A DNA stretch of 11,576 nucleotides from Chloroflexota bacterium (GCA_005881085.1 VBGU01000091.1:1-11576), one strand, 5' to 3'; shown: positions 1-7,754, counted from the stretch's first letter. Program-made: numbers and translations. Notes: generated by a model not told the origin, from the sequence alone.

Positions 1-662
1 TCGATCTCGTCCTTCGACGAGTCCGTCACGTACTTCCCGAAGACCTGCGTCGGCAGGATGTAGCCGTTCAGGTCGATGATCGCCGAGCAGGTCACCTTAC
101 TCATCGTGACGCTGAACTTCTTGGGGTTCGCGGTGTCGATCTTCACTCCTGAGATGGTCTTCGCGGTTCCCTTGCAACCGGATGTTGACGAACCGACGCA
201 GTAATCGAGGAAGCCCTGAATGTCTTTGAAGCTCGACTTCCGGACGGTCAGCTGCGATTTGCCGACGGTCATGAGACCGGTAAGCCAGTCCTGGGCGATG
301 ATCGGCTTCCCGTCCGTCCAGTTCGCCTTGGCGTTGATCTCGTACGAATAGGTGAGCCCGTCCTGCGAGATGCTGAACGTCGCGAGGCGCGGTTTGGCCT
401 CACCCGTCTTCGGGTCGGCCTGGATGAGGTCGTCGTAGATGAGCTGCACGATGCGCCGTGAACGAGTGTCGTTCACCAGGATCGGGTTCATCGTCGCGAT
501 GTCGCTGGTGTCGCCCTCGATGATCTTCCCGCCTTGTTGCGGCTTTTCAGACGCTGCGGGTGTCTGGCTCGTCTGCGGACCACCCCCACCCTGAGTGCAG
601 GCTGTCGCGACGAGCATTACCCCTGCGAAGCCTGCGATGAGCGCTCGGAAACGTTTCGTCAT
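1..662 (-). CDS. Peptide/nickel-type ABC transporter substrate-binding lipoprotein (family 5), N-terminal part, cut by window edge
   Basis: My translation of the minus strand is open from an ATG at 662-660 to the left edge, giving the first 220 residues. A lysine/arginine N-region and hydrophobic stretch (residues 3-21) end in a lipobox, ATAC, with Cys22 as the expected lipidated residue; a Gly/Gln/Ser/Pro linker follows. Residues about 46-120 match the start of family 5 solute-binding proteins: an early D..TMNP segment, then LTYSYEI and W.DGKPI (about 103-121), the family signature region. Family members bind oligopeptides, dipeptides, nickel or other ligands outside the membrane and deliver them to DppBC-type permeases. 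An AAGGAG lies 12 bases before the ATG. The post-lipobox sequence (CTQGGGGP) resembles that of the binding protein at 6068-7747 (CTQTGGGP), so the two are probably paralogues. It is divergent from the lipoprotein gene at 821. The ligand cannot be told. Confidence 0.9.
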   Translation of the reverse strand, partial: MTKRFRALIAGFAGVMLVATACTQGGGGPQTSQTPAASEKPQQGGKIIEGDTSDIATMNPILVNDTRSRRIVQLIYDDLIQADPKTGEAKPRLATFSISQDGLTYSYEINAKANWTDGKPIIAQDWLTGLMTVGKSQLTVRKSSFKDIQGFLDYCVGSSTSGCKGTAKTISGVKIDTANPKKFSVTMSKVTCSAIIDLNGYILPTQVFGKYVTDSSKDEI

Positions 663-682
663 GCCCCTCTGTGGCTCCTTTC

Positions 683-711
683 CCAATACGGAGAACCGCG
701 AGTCTAGGCAA
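683..711 (-). promoter_or_regulatory. Possible sigma70-type promoter for the left-edge binding protein
   Basis: Reading the minus strand, TTGCCT (711-706) and TATTGG (688-683) are separated by exactly 17 bases and lie just upstream of the AAGGAG and the ATG at 662. The -35 matches the consensus at four positions, the -10 at only three. Spacing and place fit, but the weak -10 makes this tentative. Confidence 0.25.
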
Positions 712-820
712 AGTCGAGCCGCCAGGCCCGCCGATGTCCCCGCCTGCTATACCGCCCTACGGTCGAGACTGTTCGGCCGATCAGAGCCCGATCTTGTTGG
801 ACCGCATACTCGCTGACAGG

Positions 821-1849
821 ATGCGCGTCTTATCTGCCGCATTCGCGGCGCTCCTCGTGATGGGTGGCTGCTCGCCGCAAGGGTCCTCCGGCCCGATCAC
901 CGCGAGTCATGCGCACGGCACGGACGCCACGCTCAACTGCACAGACACCGCGACTCCGCTCGGAGCGCTCCCGCCTGCGGTCCCCGCGTGGTGCGTCACC
1001 CTCACGCCCGGCGTGGATAGCGCCATTCGCGGAGTGAACAGCTGGACTGACGAATTCGGGAGTGGCGCGGTGAACGCGCGTCTCTCGACGTCCTATCGCG
1101 TCTTCGAACTCGGCCGCCCGCACACCTCGACTGTCTTCAGGACGCAGCACTTCGCGCAGAACGGCCACTGGATGGTCGACGTGGCGGGTCGCGGCGCACC
1201 TCTCGGTGTCTACGCCGGCGCCGTCGACGATTTCGAAATCGGTCCGAACAACGGTGGGGCGCTCATGCGGCCGGACGCTGAGTTCCGCTTCGAGGATGGG
1301 CGCCTCGTCGTCGAGGTCGACGTCGCCGCGGGGATGAATTCGTACGGCGATCACGCGTGGCCGGAGATCGTCGTCACGACCGCGAACGCCCCGACGCCGT
1401 ACGAGACGAATGGGTGGTACGCGGCGGGGATCTTCGGCGGCAATCCGGTCGTTGCGTGCGGTCTGCCGGCGGACCGACTCTCCGAATGCCGGATCTACGA
1501 CCGCGAGACGATCACCGCGCATCTGAGTGCCAGGTCCGCCGCGGGCGCGGCCTTCGCCGAAGGCGGCGCGCCGACGACGCCCGCACGGGACGCCGCGTGG
1601 CGCACATGCACGCCGAGCCAGGCGGACGAGCGTTGCCGCGATCGCTTCCGGCTCGTTCTGGAGAAAGACGCCGTCACGCTCTCCGTGAACGGGGTCCGCT
1701 ACATGGAGCACCGCGGGTTACCTGAAGCTGCGCGCCTGCCCGACGAGCTCCTTCGCTCGAGCCTCTACGTCTACTTCGCGAGCTGGGCGTACCTCGGTGA
1801 CCCCGCCGTCGTGCGCTTCCACTGGGGCCGCATCGCGATCAACCCCTGA
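821..1849 (+). CDS. Secreted lipoprotein of unknown function, possible concanavalin-like (jelly-roll) fold
   Basis: The frame is open further upstream to 671, but I chose the ATG at 821 because it puts a classic lipoprotein signal at the N-terminus: MRVLSAAFAALLVMGGC, lipobox MGGC, Cys17. This gives 342 residues. The mature part has six further cysteines (40, 58, 213, 223, 263, 272), enough for three disulfides, as expected outside the membrane. A W-T-D-E-F segment (75-79), alternating beta-like stretches such as LVVEVDV (162-168), L-S-V-N-G-V-R-Y (287-294) and a terminal F-H-W-G-R-I (333-338) recall concanavalin A-like lectin/glucanase folds, which often start with W.DEF and end in a similar strand. 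I see no GH16-style ExDxxE catalytic motif, so a binding or structural role is more likely than hydrolysis. It is the only plus-strand gene. Function is not recognised; the fold call is inference. Confidence 0.8.
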   Translation: MRVLSAAFAALLVMGGCSPQGSSGPITASHAHGTDATLNCTDTATPLGALPPAVPAWCVTLTPGVDSAIRGVNSWTDEFGSGAVNARLSTSYRVFELGRPHTSTVFRTQHFAQNGHWMVDVAGRGAPLGVYAGAVDDFEIGPNNGGALMRPDAEFRFEDGRLVVEVDVAAGMNSYGDHAWPEIVVTTANAPTPYETNGWYAAGIFGGNPVVACGLPADRLSECRIYDRETITAHLSARSAAGAAFAEGGAPTTPARDAAWRTCTPSQADERCRDRFRLVLEKDAVTLSVNGVRYMEHRGLPEAARLPDELLRSSLYVYFASWAYLGDPAVVRFHWGRIAINP

Positions 1850-1882
1850 TCACGCACCCGGGAAGTGACACGCGGCCCAGTG
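1820..1882. repeat. Inverted repeat spanning the convergent stop codons
   Basis: CACTGGGGCCGC (1820-1831) and GCGGCCCAGTG (1872-1882) can pair over 11 bp with one bulged G around a loop of 40 bases. The loop holds the two abutting stop codons (TGA at 1847-1849 on plus, TCA at 1850-1852 read as TGA on minus). There is no T-tract on either side, so it is not a standard intrinsic terminator. Both arms lie in coding sequence (H-W-G-R on plus, H-W-A-A on minus), so chance remains possible. Confidence 0.35.
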
Positions 1883-2902
1883 CCGCGTCTCGTGCTCGAT
1901 GAACTCGGGGTCGACCTCGGAGCAGATCTGCTGCGCTTTCCAGCAGCGCGTGTGGAAACGGCAGCCCGACGGCGGGTTCACCGGCGAGGGCACGTCGCCC
2001 GTGAGGATGATCCGCTTGCGCTTCGACTCGATCGCCGGATCCGGGATCGGCACCGCCGAGAGCAGTGCCTGGCTGTACGGATGCAGAGGACGCTCGTAGA
2101 GGTCGACGCGGTCCGCGAGCTCGACGATCTTCCCGAGGTACATCACCGCGACGCGGTCGCTGATGTGCCGCACCACCGAAAGGTCATGCGCGATGAACAA
2201 ATACGTGAGCTTGAAGCGGTCCTGCAGCTCCTCGAGAAGGTTGATGACCTGCGCCTGGATGGATACGTCGAGTGCCGAGATCGGCTCGTCGCACACGATA
2301 AACTCAGGCTCCACGGCGAGCGCGCGTGCGATCCCGATGCGCTGACGCTGGCCGCCCGAGAACTCGTGCGGGTAGCGATTGGTGAAATACGGGTTGAGAC
2401 CCACCACTCGCAGGAGCTCCTGCACCCGCTCGGTCTTCTCCTTGCCCTTGGCGAGGTTATGGACCTCGATCGGTTCGCCGATGATGTTGCCGACGGTCAT
2501 GCGCGGATTTAGCGACGCGTACGGATCCTGGAAGATCATCTGCATTCGGCGTCGCATCTTGCGCATCTGCTCGCCGCCGAGCCTGGTGAGCTCCACGCCG
2601 TCGAATACGACCTGCCCGGCCGTGGGCTTATACAGCTGCAGGATCGCGCGTCCGGTCGTCGACTTCCCGCATCCTGATTCGCCGACGAGGCCGAGCGTTT
2701 CACTCTTCTCGACGAAGAAGTCGATCCCGTCGACCGCGCGTACGGCCCCGACCTGGCGTTGGAAGATGATCCCCTGCGTCAAGGGGAAGTGCATCTTCAG
2801 CGCCTTGACGTCGAGGAGGTTCTTGCCGCTGTCGATGGTCGCCGTGCTGCGGATCCGGACGTAGTCCGGATCGGCCGGCTTCGTGGGTGTGGTTACGGCC
2901 AT
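1850..2902 (-). CDS. dppF: Peptide ABC transporter ATP-binding protein, DppF/OppF type
   Basis: This is one of the two cytoplasmic ATPases that power the peptide importer encoded upstream. At 350 residues it has the usual length. Visible ABC motifs in order are Walker A GESGCGKS (74-81), Q-loop Gln125 in MIFQDP, the signature FSGGQRQR (181-188), Walker B FIVCDEP (201-207, with Asp205 and catalytic Glu206), and switch His239 in IAHD. The C-terminal oligopeptide-transporter extension (about 265-348) carries Cys314, Cys320, Cys327 and Cys345 (C-x5-C-x6-C-x17-C), the pattern that binds a [4Fe-4S] cluster in a structurally studied DppD homologue. The ATG at 2902 is preceded by GAGGTG and lies 11 bases after the stop of the DppD-like gene, so the two are co-transcribed. 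It is last in the operon; its TGA abuts the stop of the opposing gene. Family assignment is firm; the substrate (di- or oligopeptide, or other) is not determinable, so the symbol indicates subfamily only. Confidence 0.93.
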   Translation of the reverse strand: MAVTTPTKPADPDYVRIRSTATIDSGKNLLDVKALKMHFPLTQGIIFQRQVGAVRAVDGIDFFVEKSETLGLVGESGCGKSTTGRAILQLYKPTAGQVVFDGVELTRLGGEQMRKMRRRMQMIFQDPYASLNPRMTVGNIIGEPIEVHNLAKGKEKTERVQELLRVVGLNPYFTNRYPHEFSGGQRQRIGIARALAVEPEFIVCDEPISALDVSIQAQVINLLEELQDRFKLTYLFIAHDLSVVRHISDRVAVMYLGKIVELADRVDLYERPLHPYSQALLSAVPIPDPAIESKRKRIILTGDVPSPVNPPSGCRFHTRCWKAQQICSEVDPEFIEHETRHWAACHFPGA

Positions 2903-2913
2903 CTCTGCACCTC

Positions 2914-4029
2914 TTAAATCGCCGGTGGGGGCGGGACGTCGCCGGGCTTGGGCTCCGGCGGAAGCTGCGCGACTTCCTGCTTGATCTCCTCGATGATGCG
3001 CGTGTCACCGACCTCTTTGTGCCAGTCGGTGTCGACGAGCCAGCCGCCTTGCTGAGTGCCCCAGCAGCGGGCCTCATGGTCGGGCTTGGAGTTCGGGATG
3101 TGCACGAGCTCCGGTTCCTTCTCACGGCAGATGTCGCGCCGGTACTGGCAGCGGGGCTCGAAGCGGCAACCCGGCGGCGGCGCGATCAGATCGGGCGGGA
3201 GGCCTTCGATCGGCACGAGCTTCGCCTTGCGCCGCTCGTCGAGGCGCGGGATGGAACGCAGGAGGCCCCACGTGTACGGCATCTTCGGGTTCGCGAAGAG
3301 CTCCCCCGTGTCGGCCTTCTCGACGATCTTGCCGCCGTACATGACGTGAATGCGCTGGGTCATGCCGGCGACGACGCCGAGGTCGTGGGTGATGAGGATG
3401 AACGCGGTACGGAACTCCCGGGCGAGGTTCTTCAAGAGATCCAGGATCTGCGCCTGGATCGTCACGTCGAGCGCGGTCGTCGGCTCGTCCGCGAGGATGA
3501 GCTTCGGATTGCATGAGAGCGCCATCGCGATCATCACGCGTTGACGCATGCCTCCGGAGAACTGGTGCGGGTAGTCGTCCGCGCGCTTCTTCGCACTGGG
3601 GATGCCGACGAGGTCCAGCAGCTCGATCGTCCGCTTGCGCGCTTCGCTCTTGTCCATCTTGAGGTGCAGCTCGAGCGCCTCGGAGATCTGACGGCTGATC
3701 GTGAGCACCGGGTTGAGGCTCGTCATGGGGTCCTGGAAGATCATCGCGATGTTGTTCCCGCGGATCCCGCGGACCTCGTCATCGTCCATCTTGAGGACGT
3801 CCGCACCATCGAACATGATCGTGCCCTTCACGATCTTGCCCGGCGGCACCGGGATGAGGCGCATGAGCGAGAGAGCGGTCACGGACTTGCCGCAGCCGGA
3901 CTCGCCGACGATCCCGAGCGTTTCGCCCGCCGCGACCTCGAACGACACACCGTCGACCGCACGGACGACGCCGTCGCGCGTAAAGAACTGCGTGTGGAGG
4001 TCTGTGACCTCCAGAAGCTGCTGAGCCAC
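2914..4029 (-). CDS. dppD: Peptide ABC transporter ATP-binding protein, DppD/OppD type
   Basis: This is the partner ATPase of the DppF-like protein; the two form the heterodimeric motor under the DppB/DppC-like permeases. The 371 residues show Walker A GESGCGKS (42-49), Q-loop Gln99 in MIFQDP, signature FSGGMRQR (157-164), Walker B LILADEP (177-183, Asp181, Glu182) and His215 in ITHD. The methionine in SGGMRQR is typical of the DppD/OppD branch, whereas DppF/OppF has SGGQRQR. Cys288, Cys294, Cys301 and Cys322 (C-x5-C-x6-C-x20-C) form the likely iron-sulfur site. A tail of about 49 residues after Cys322, ending in a proline-rich stretch, is longer than usual. The start is GTG (4029-4027), behind an AGGGGGAGA purine-rich site at 4042-4034. 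A gap of 54 bases separates it from the permease stop at 4084; I see no terminator there. Confidence 0.93.
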   Translation of the reverse strand: MAQQLLEVTDLHTQFFTRDGVVRAVDGVSFEVAAGETLGIVGESGCGKSVTALSLMRLIPVPPGKIVKGTIMFDGADVLKMDDDEVRGIRGNNIAMIFQDPMTSLNPVLTISRQISEALELHLKMDKSEARKRTIELLDLVGIPSAKKRADDYPHQFSGGMRQRVMIAMALSCNPKLILADEPTTALDVTIQAQILDLLKNLAREFRTAFILITHDLGVVAGMTQRIHVMYGGKIVEKADTGELFANPKMPYTWGLLRSIPRLDERRKAKLVPIEGLPPDLIAPPPGCRFEPRCQYRRDICREKEPELVHIPNSKPDHEARCWGTQQGGWLVDTDWHKEVGDTRIIEEIKQEVAQLPPEPKPGDVPPPPAI

Positions 4030-4083
4030 CCGGTCTCCCCCTAGTCCCGCCTGAGTTCCGCGGAGTCTATCAACGGATCGGCA

Positions 4084-5046
4084 TCACATCTTCGACCGTG
4101 GGTCGAGCGCGTCCCGGAGCCCGTCGCCGACGAACGTGAACGCCAGCAGCACGATTGAGATGCAGAGCGAGGGAAGGAGCACGGGCCACGGGCTCGTCGA
4201 GAAGACAATGAACCCCTCGTTGATCATCACACCCCAGGTGGGGGTGGGCGGCCGGATGCCGATGCCCAGGAACGAGAGCACGGACTCGGTCAGCATCGCC
4301 CCGGGTATCGCGAAGGCCACGGTGACGATGACCGGCGCGAGGATGTTCGGGAAGATGTGCTTCCGCATGATCCGGCCCGGCCCGGCTCCGACCGCACGTG
4401 CCGCTTCAACGAACTCTCGATTCTTCACCGAGAGGACTTGGCCGCGGACCAGTCGAGCCACTCCGACCCAGTTCACGACGGCGATGCCAACGAAGATGAC
4501 GAGGAGTCCGTCGTAGGCGTCGCCCAACCCCGTGCCGCGCAGCGTGGCCACGATGATGATGACGAAGAGCAGGTCCGGGAACGCATAGACGACGTCGGTC
4601 ACGCGCATGAGGAAGTCGTCGAGAACCCCGCCGACATATCCGGCGAGCATTCCAACGGTGAGTCCGATCGCGAGCACGATCGAAACCGGCACGAAGCCGA
4701 TGATCAGACTCACCCGCGACGAGTACATGAGCCGGCTGAGGATGTCGCGACCGAGCTCATCTGAGCCGAGGAGATAGGCGGGGTCGGTGTACTTGCTGCC
4801 GAAGAACTTGGTCCAGATCGGCTCCATCAGTCCATCTTTGCCGTGCTGTTCGAGGGGGCCGTACGGTGCGAGCACCGGAGCGAAGATCGCAACCAGGGCC
4901 GCGACCGCGATCACGACGAGGCCCACCAGGGCGGCACGGTTTCGGAACAGCCGGTACATCGCGTCGCCCCAGAGCGAGCGCTGCTTGCGGGCCAGCACGT
5001 TCAGCTCCGCGGTGCGCTTCTCCTGCGCGGTGACCGCCGTCGCCAC
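4084..5046 (-). CDS. dppC: Peptide ABC transporter permease, DppC/OppC type
   Basis: This inner-membrane subunit is 320 residues long. It has a cytoplasmic N-terminus (1-37), a first membrane segment (about 38-60), an external loop containing LLGSDELGRDILSR (92-105, a hallmark of the DppC branch), then further hydrophobic segments near 113-137, 152-168, 180-198, 235-258 and 287-308. The EAA coupling loop that touches the ATPase is E-A-A-R-A-V-G-A at 214-221, continuing to FPNIL (232-236). The C-terminal D-G-L-R-D-A-L-D-P-R (308-317) is also typical. The start is GTG at 5046-5044. Its G is the last base of the TAG stop of the upstream permease, a one-base overlap that implies translational coupling and equal production of both channel halves. 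Assignment to the family is certain; the substrate is not visible. Confidence 0.94.
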   Translation of the reverse strand: MATAVTAQEKRTAELNVLARKQRSLWGDAMYRLFRNRAALVGLVVIAVAALVAIFAPVLAPYGPLEQHGKDGLMEPIWTKFFGSKYTDPAYLLGSDELGRDILSRLMYSSRVSLIIGFVPVSIVLAIGLTVGMLAGYVGGVLDDFLMRVTDVVYAFPDLLFVIIIVATLRGTGLGDAYDGLLVIFVGIAVVNWVGVARLVRGQVLSVKNREFVEAARAVGAGPGRIMRKHIFPNILAPVIVTVAFAIPGAMLTESVLSFLGIGIRPPTPTWGVMINEGFIVFSTSPWPVLLPSLCISIVLLAFTFVGDGLRDALDPRSKM

Positions 5047-5966
5047 TAAGCCACCTTGATCCGCGGATCGAGGACGCCGTAGACGATGTCGACGGTGAGG
5101 TTGGCGATCATGATGAGGAAGGCGTACAGCAGTGTGGTTCCCATGATGATCGGGTAGTCCCGGGCGAGAATGCTGATCACGTAAAGCCGTCCCATCCCGG
5201 GGACGTTGAACAGCGACTCAATGATGAACGAGCCGGTGATCAAGCCGGCCGTCGCCGGGCCGATGATGGTCGCGATGGGGATGAGTGCGTTTTTCAAAGC
5301 ATGCCCAACGATCACGGCGCGCTCCTGCAGCCCCTTACTCCGCGCGGTCCGGACGTAGTCCTGGCGGATGGCCTCGAGCATGCTCGCCCGGGTAATCCGG
5401 GTGAGGAAGCCACCGGCGCCGAGTCCAAGTACGAACATGGGCATGACCATGTGTTGCCAGCTTCCCCAGCCCACGAAGGGGAGCAAATGGAGGTTCACCC
5501 CGAAGATGTAGATGAGGAAAATGGCGAGGACGAATCCGGGGATCGTCGTCCCGATCGTCGCGACGAGCATGCTCAGGTAATCGATCATGGTGTTCTGCTT
5601 CAACGCGCTGACGATCCCGAGCGGGATCGAAAAGGCGAGCGCGAAGGCGAGGGCGCCGATGCCGAGCTGGAACGTGGTGCCGATGCCCTGCCCGATGACG
5701 TCGACGACCGGTGTTCGTCTGGTAAAGCTGATGCCCAGGTCGCCGTGCAGGATGTTTCCCAGGTAAGTTATGAACTGGACGGGGATCGGCTGATCGACAC
5801 CGTAAAAGCGGCTGATCCGGTCGATCGTCTCCTGGGGCATCGGGCGGTTGGGGTTCTTGTCGAAGGGATTTCCGGGCGCAAGATGGGCAAGGCTGAAGGT
5901 GATGAGGGCGACGAAGAACATCGTCGGGATGATTAATAGGAGTCGGCGGATGACGTATCTGAGCAC
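5046..5966 (-). CDS. dppB: Peptide ABC transporter permease, DppB/OppB type
   Basis: This is the first permease of the importer, 306 residues. The N-terminal MLRYVIRRLLLIIPT leads into membrane segment 1 (about 9-30). An external domain follows with FGxDQP-like Y-G-V-D-Q-P (55-60) and G-D-L-G-I-S (75-80), both standard for DppB. Further segments lie near 99-122, 133-157, 172-189, 232-252 and 274-298. The EAA loop is DYVRTARSKGL (203-213), and the protein ends in VYGVLDPRIKV. It starts with GTG (5966-5964) without a convincing Shine-Dalgarno sequence; a TATACA element sits only 12 bases upstream, so the transcript may be almost leaderless. The gene follows the binding-protein gene and its terminator by 101 bases and overlaps the DppC-like gene by one base. 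It forms the membrane channel with that protein. Confidence 0.94.
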   Translation of the reverse strand: MLRYVIRRLLLIIPTMFFVALITFSLAHLAPGNPFDKNPNRPMPQETIDRISRFYGVDQPIPVQFITYLGNILHGDLGISFTRRTPVVDVIGQGIGTTFQLGIGALAFALAFSIPLGIVSALKQNTMIDYLSMLVATIGTTIPGFVLAIFLIYIFGVNLHLLPFVGWGSWQHMVMPMFVLGLGAGGFLTRITRASMLEAIRQDYVRTARSKGLQERAVIVGHALKNALIPIATIIGPATAGLITGSFIIESLFNVPGMGRLYVISILARDYPIIMGTTLLYAFLIMIANLTVDIVYGVLDPRIKVA

Positions 5967-5978
5967 GCTACGACCGAG

Positions 5979-5984
5979 TGTATA
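5979..5984 (-). promoter_or_regulatory. Possible -10 element (TATACA) before the permease genes
   Basis: On the minus strand TATACA (5984-5979) lies 12 bases before the GTG of the DppB-like gene and downstream of the terminator ending the binding-protein transcript. No good -35 hexamer is found at 16-18 bases; TTGAAG at 6000-5995 is too close. If used, transcription would begin only about five bases before the start codon. Position is attractive, sequence support is weak. Confidence 0.25.
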
Positions 5985-6012
5985 ACGCGCGACACTTCAA
6001 CTCTGCCGCCGG

Positions 6013-6042
6013 AAACAAAAGGGGCCGGCTTTCGCCGGCCCC
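6013..6042 (-). terminator. Intrinsic terminator after the substrate-binding protein gene
   Basis: A perfect 9-bp stem, GGGGCCGGC (6021-6029) with GCCGGCCCC (6034-6042), closes a 4-base loop. On the minus strand the stem is followed by TTTTGTTT (6020-6013). It lies 26 bases beyond the TAG of the binding-protein gene (6070-6068) and before the permease genes. The T-tract orientation shows that it acts on minus-strand transcripts. Partial read-through would give more binding protein than permease, as is usual in such importers. Confidence 0.85.
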
Positions 6043-6067
6043 TCTGCTGTGTGGACCGAGGTAGCCG

Positions 6068-7747
6068 CTAGGTCTTCTTCGTCACGAAGACGTCCGTGAA
6101 CGCCGCGACCTCGAAACCGAGGGCTGTGATGTAGTAGTTCTTGACGTACGGCTTCACGAGGAGCTTGGTGGTCCCGTAGTAGACGAACGCGACAGGCGCG
6201 TCCTGCGACAGGATCTTCGACGCCTGCAGGTACATGTCGTCACGCTTCTTGGTGTCTGGCTCCTTGTCAGCACTCTCGACCAGCTGGTCGAACTGGGGGT
6301 TCTTCCAAGCGGTGTGCGAGATCGTCGACTTCGAGTCGAACACGGTCGTTAGCCAGTCCTGCTGGTCGTAGTAGTCAGGGCACCAGCCGATGTAATACGA
6401 CTGTGGCGTGGAGTCAGACTTCTTCAAGAGCTGCGTGTAGGTCGTCGACTCCACCGGGTCGAGCGTGACGTTGACGCCGAGGTTCGTTTTCCACTGGTTC
6501 TGGAACCACTCGAGACGAGTCTTGTTTCGAGCGTTCGAGTTGTACGTGAGCTTGATAGCCGACAGCGCGGCCTGCGCCGCCGGGGTCGCCTGCGCGAGCG
6601 CGGCCTTCGCCGCGGTCACGTCGAACTTTTGGAATGTGTCGCTTCCGTCGAAGCCAGGCAGGCCTTCCGAGATGAACGACGTCGACGGCTTGCCGATCTT
6701 CTGGACGTCGGTGATGTACGCGGCACGGTCGAACGACTTCGCGAACGCGATGCGCACGTTCTTGTCGTCGAACGGCGCCTTCGTCGTGTTGAAGCCCATG
6801 TAGAAGCTGCAGCCCTGCGGGCCCTCAGCCACCTGGCTCTTCAGTGTGGCGTCGCCGTCGATGGTGCGGAGGTCTTCCGCTGCGACACCGAAGACGTCCA
6901 GCTCGCTGTTCCGATAGGCAGCGAAGGCAACGGCGCCTTCGTTGATCATCACTTGCGTCCATTTCGCGAGCTTTGCCGGGTTGCGGTAATTCGGGTTACG
7001 AGTGAGAACCATCTTCTCGTTGTGCTTCCACTCGCTCAGGATGAACGGACCGTTGCCGATGAAGGTCGACGGCTCCGTCCACTTGTCGCCGCCCTTGGTG
7101 ACCATGTCCTCGCGGGCGGGCGCCCCGACCCAGATGCTCGCGATCGCGTTGAAGTAGGGCGCCGGGTCGGTCAGCGTGAAGGAGATGTCGTTGCCACTAA
7201 CCTTGATGCTGTTCAGGAACGTTGTCTTCGCGGCCGCGATCTTCGCGGGATCGTCCTTCTTCGCGTCCATGCTGTTCCAGGCTTCGCAGCCGACCACGAT
7301 GTAGCCGGTGAAGGCATAGTCACCCGCGGTGGCCGGATCGCAGAGACGCTGCCATCCGTACTTGAAGTCGTTGGGAGTGATGGCCTTGCCGTCCGAGTAC
7401 TTGAGCCCGTCGCGGAGGGTGTACGTGTAGGTCTTGCCGTCGGAGCTGATCTTCGGCTGGTCCTTCGCCGCGGCCGGGATCACCTTGCCGGTCTTGACGT
7501 CCGCGGTCATGAGCGGCTCGAACACCCTCATGGTGACGCCGATCTCGTTTACGAACGATTCGACCTGTGGGTCGATGGTGTCGGGCTCCGCGCTCATATT
7601 GGTGGTGAGCTCTCCGTTGGGGTCCGCCTGGTCTCCTCCGCCGCTGGCGTTGGGTCCGCCGCCCGTCTGCGTGCAGGCGCCGACGACCAATGCCAGAAGC
7701 GTCATGAGCGATAAGAGCGGCCAGATGCGATTGCGGGTTTGGGTCAA
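6068..7747 (-). CDS. dppA: Peptide ABC transporter substrate-binding lipoprotein (family 5), full length
   Basis: This is the extracellular ligand-binding component likely to serve the permease and ATPases encoded directly downstream. The 559 residues begin with a lipoprotein signal: Arg5, Arg7, hydrophobic 9-22, lipobox VGAC with Cys25, then a Gly/Ser/Asn-rich linker. The family 5 signature is clear at about 107-134: YTYTLRDGLKYSDGK then a D-F-K-Y-GWQR segment. It ends with the usual F-V-Y-Y region (about 518-523). The start is TTG (7747-7745). It is well supported because GGAGG lies seven bases upstream and the signal peptide needs this start; the next internal Met (15) would lose the charged region. 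The gene sits 81 bases after another binding-protein gene and ends at a strong terminator. The ligand could be dipeptides, murein peptides or something else. The symbol marks position in a dppABCDF-like order only. Confidence 0.93.
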   Translation of the reverse strand: MTQTRNRIWPLLSLMTLLALVVGACTQTGGGPNASGGGDQADPNGELTTNMSAEPDTIDPQVESFVNEIGVTMRVFEPLMTADVKTGKVIPAAAKDQPKISSDGKTYTYTLRDGLKYSDGKAITPNDFKYGWQRLCDPATAGDYAFTGYIVVGCEAWNSMDAKKDDPAKIAAAKTTFLNSIKVSGNDISFTLTDPAPYFNAIASIWVGAPAREDMVTKGGDKWTEPSTFIGNGPFILSEWKHNEKMVLTRNPNYRNPAKLAKWTQVMINEGAVAFAAYRNSELDVFGVAAEDLRTIDGDATLKSQVAEGPQGCSFYMGFNTTKAPFDDKNVRIAFAKSFDRAAYITDVQKIGKPSTSFISEGLPGFDGSDTFQKFDVTAAKAALAQATPAAQAALSAIKLTYNSNARNKTRLEWFQNQWKTNLGVNVTLDPVESTTYTQLLKKSDSTPQSYYIGWCPDYYDQQDWLTTVFDSKSTISHTAWKNPQFDQLVESADKEPDTKKRDDMYLQASKILSQDAPVAFVYYGTTKLLVKPYVKNYYITALGFEVAAFTDVFVTKKT

Positions 7748-7754
7748 AATTCCG

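Noticed and set aside
748..810. TATACC (748-753) and CATACT (805-810) as promoter elements for the plus-strand lipoprotein
   Set aside because: Neither has a recognisable -35 at the right distance, so I cannot support a promoter.
671..820. Upstream extension of the plus-strand lipoprotein to an ATG at 671
   Set aside because: It would place 50 proline- and arginine-rich residues before a perfect lipoprotein signal peptide and use up the whole divergent promoter region.
830..1711. Minus-strand open frame of 293 codons opposite the plus-strand lipoprotein
   Set aside because: Arg-rich product with no motif; the plus frame has a signal peptide, lipobox and paired cysteines.
4030..4083. The 54-base gap between the DppC-like and DppD-like genes as an attenuator or terminator
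   Set aside because: Only an 8-base palindrome TCCGCGGA without loop or T-tract is present; it looks like a leader with a ribosome-binding site.
6629..7714. Long plus-strand open frame (361 codons) opposite the binding protein
   Set aside because: It is antisense to a gene with clear family motifs, and its product is an Arg/Asp/Val/His-rich composition typical of reversed GC-rich codons, without domain or signal.
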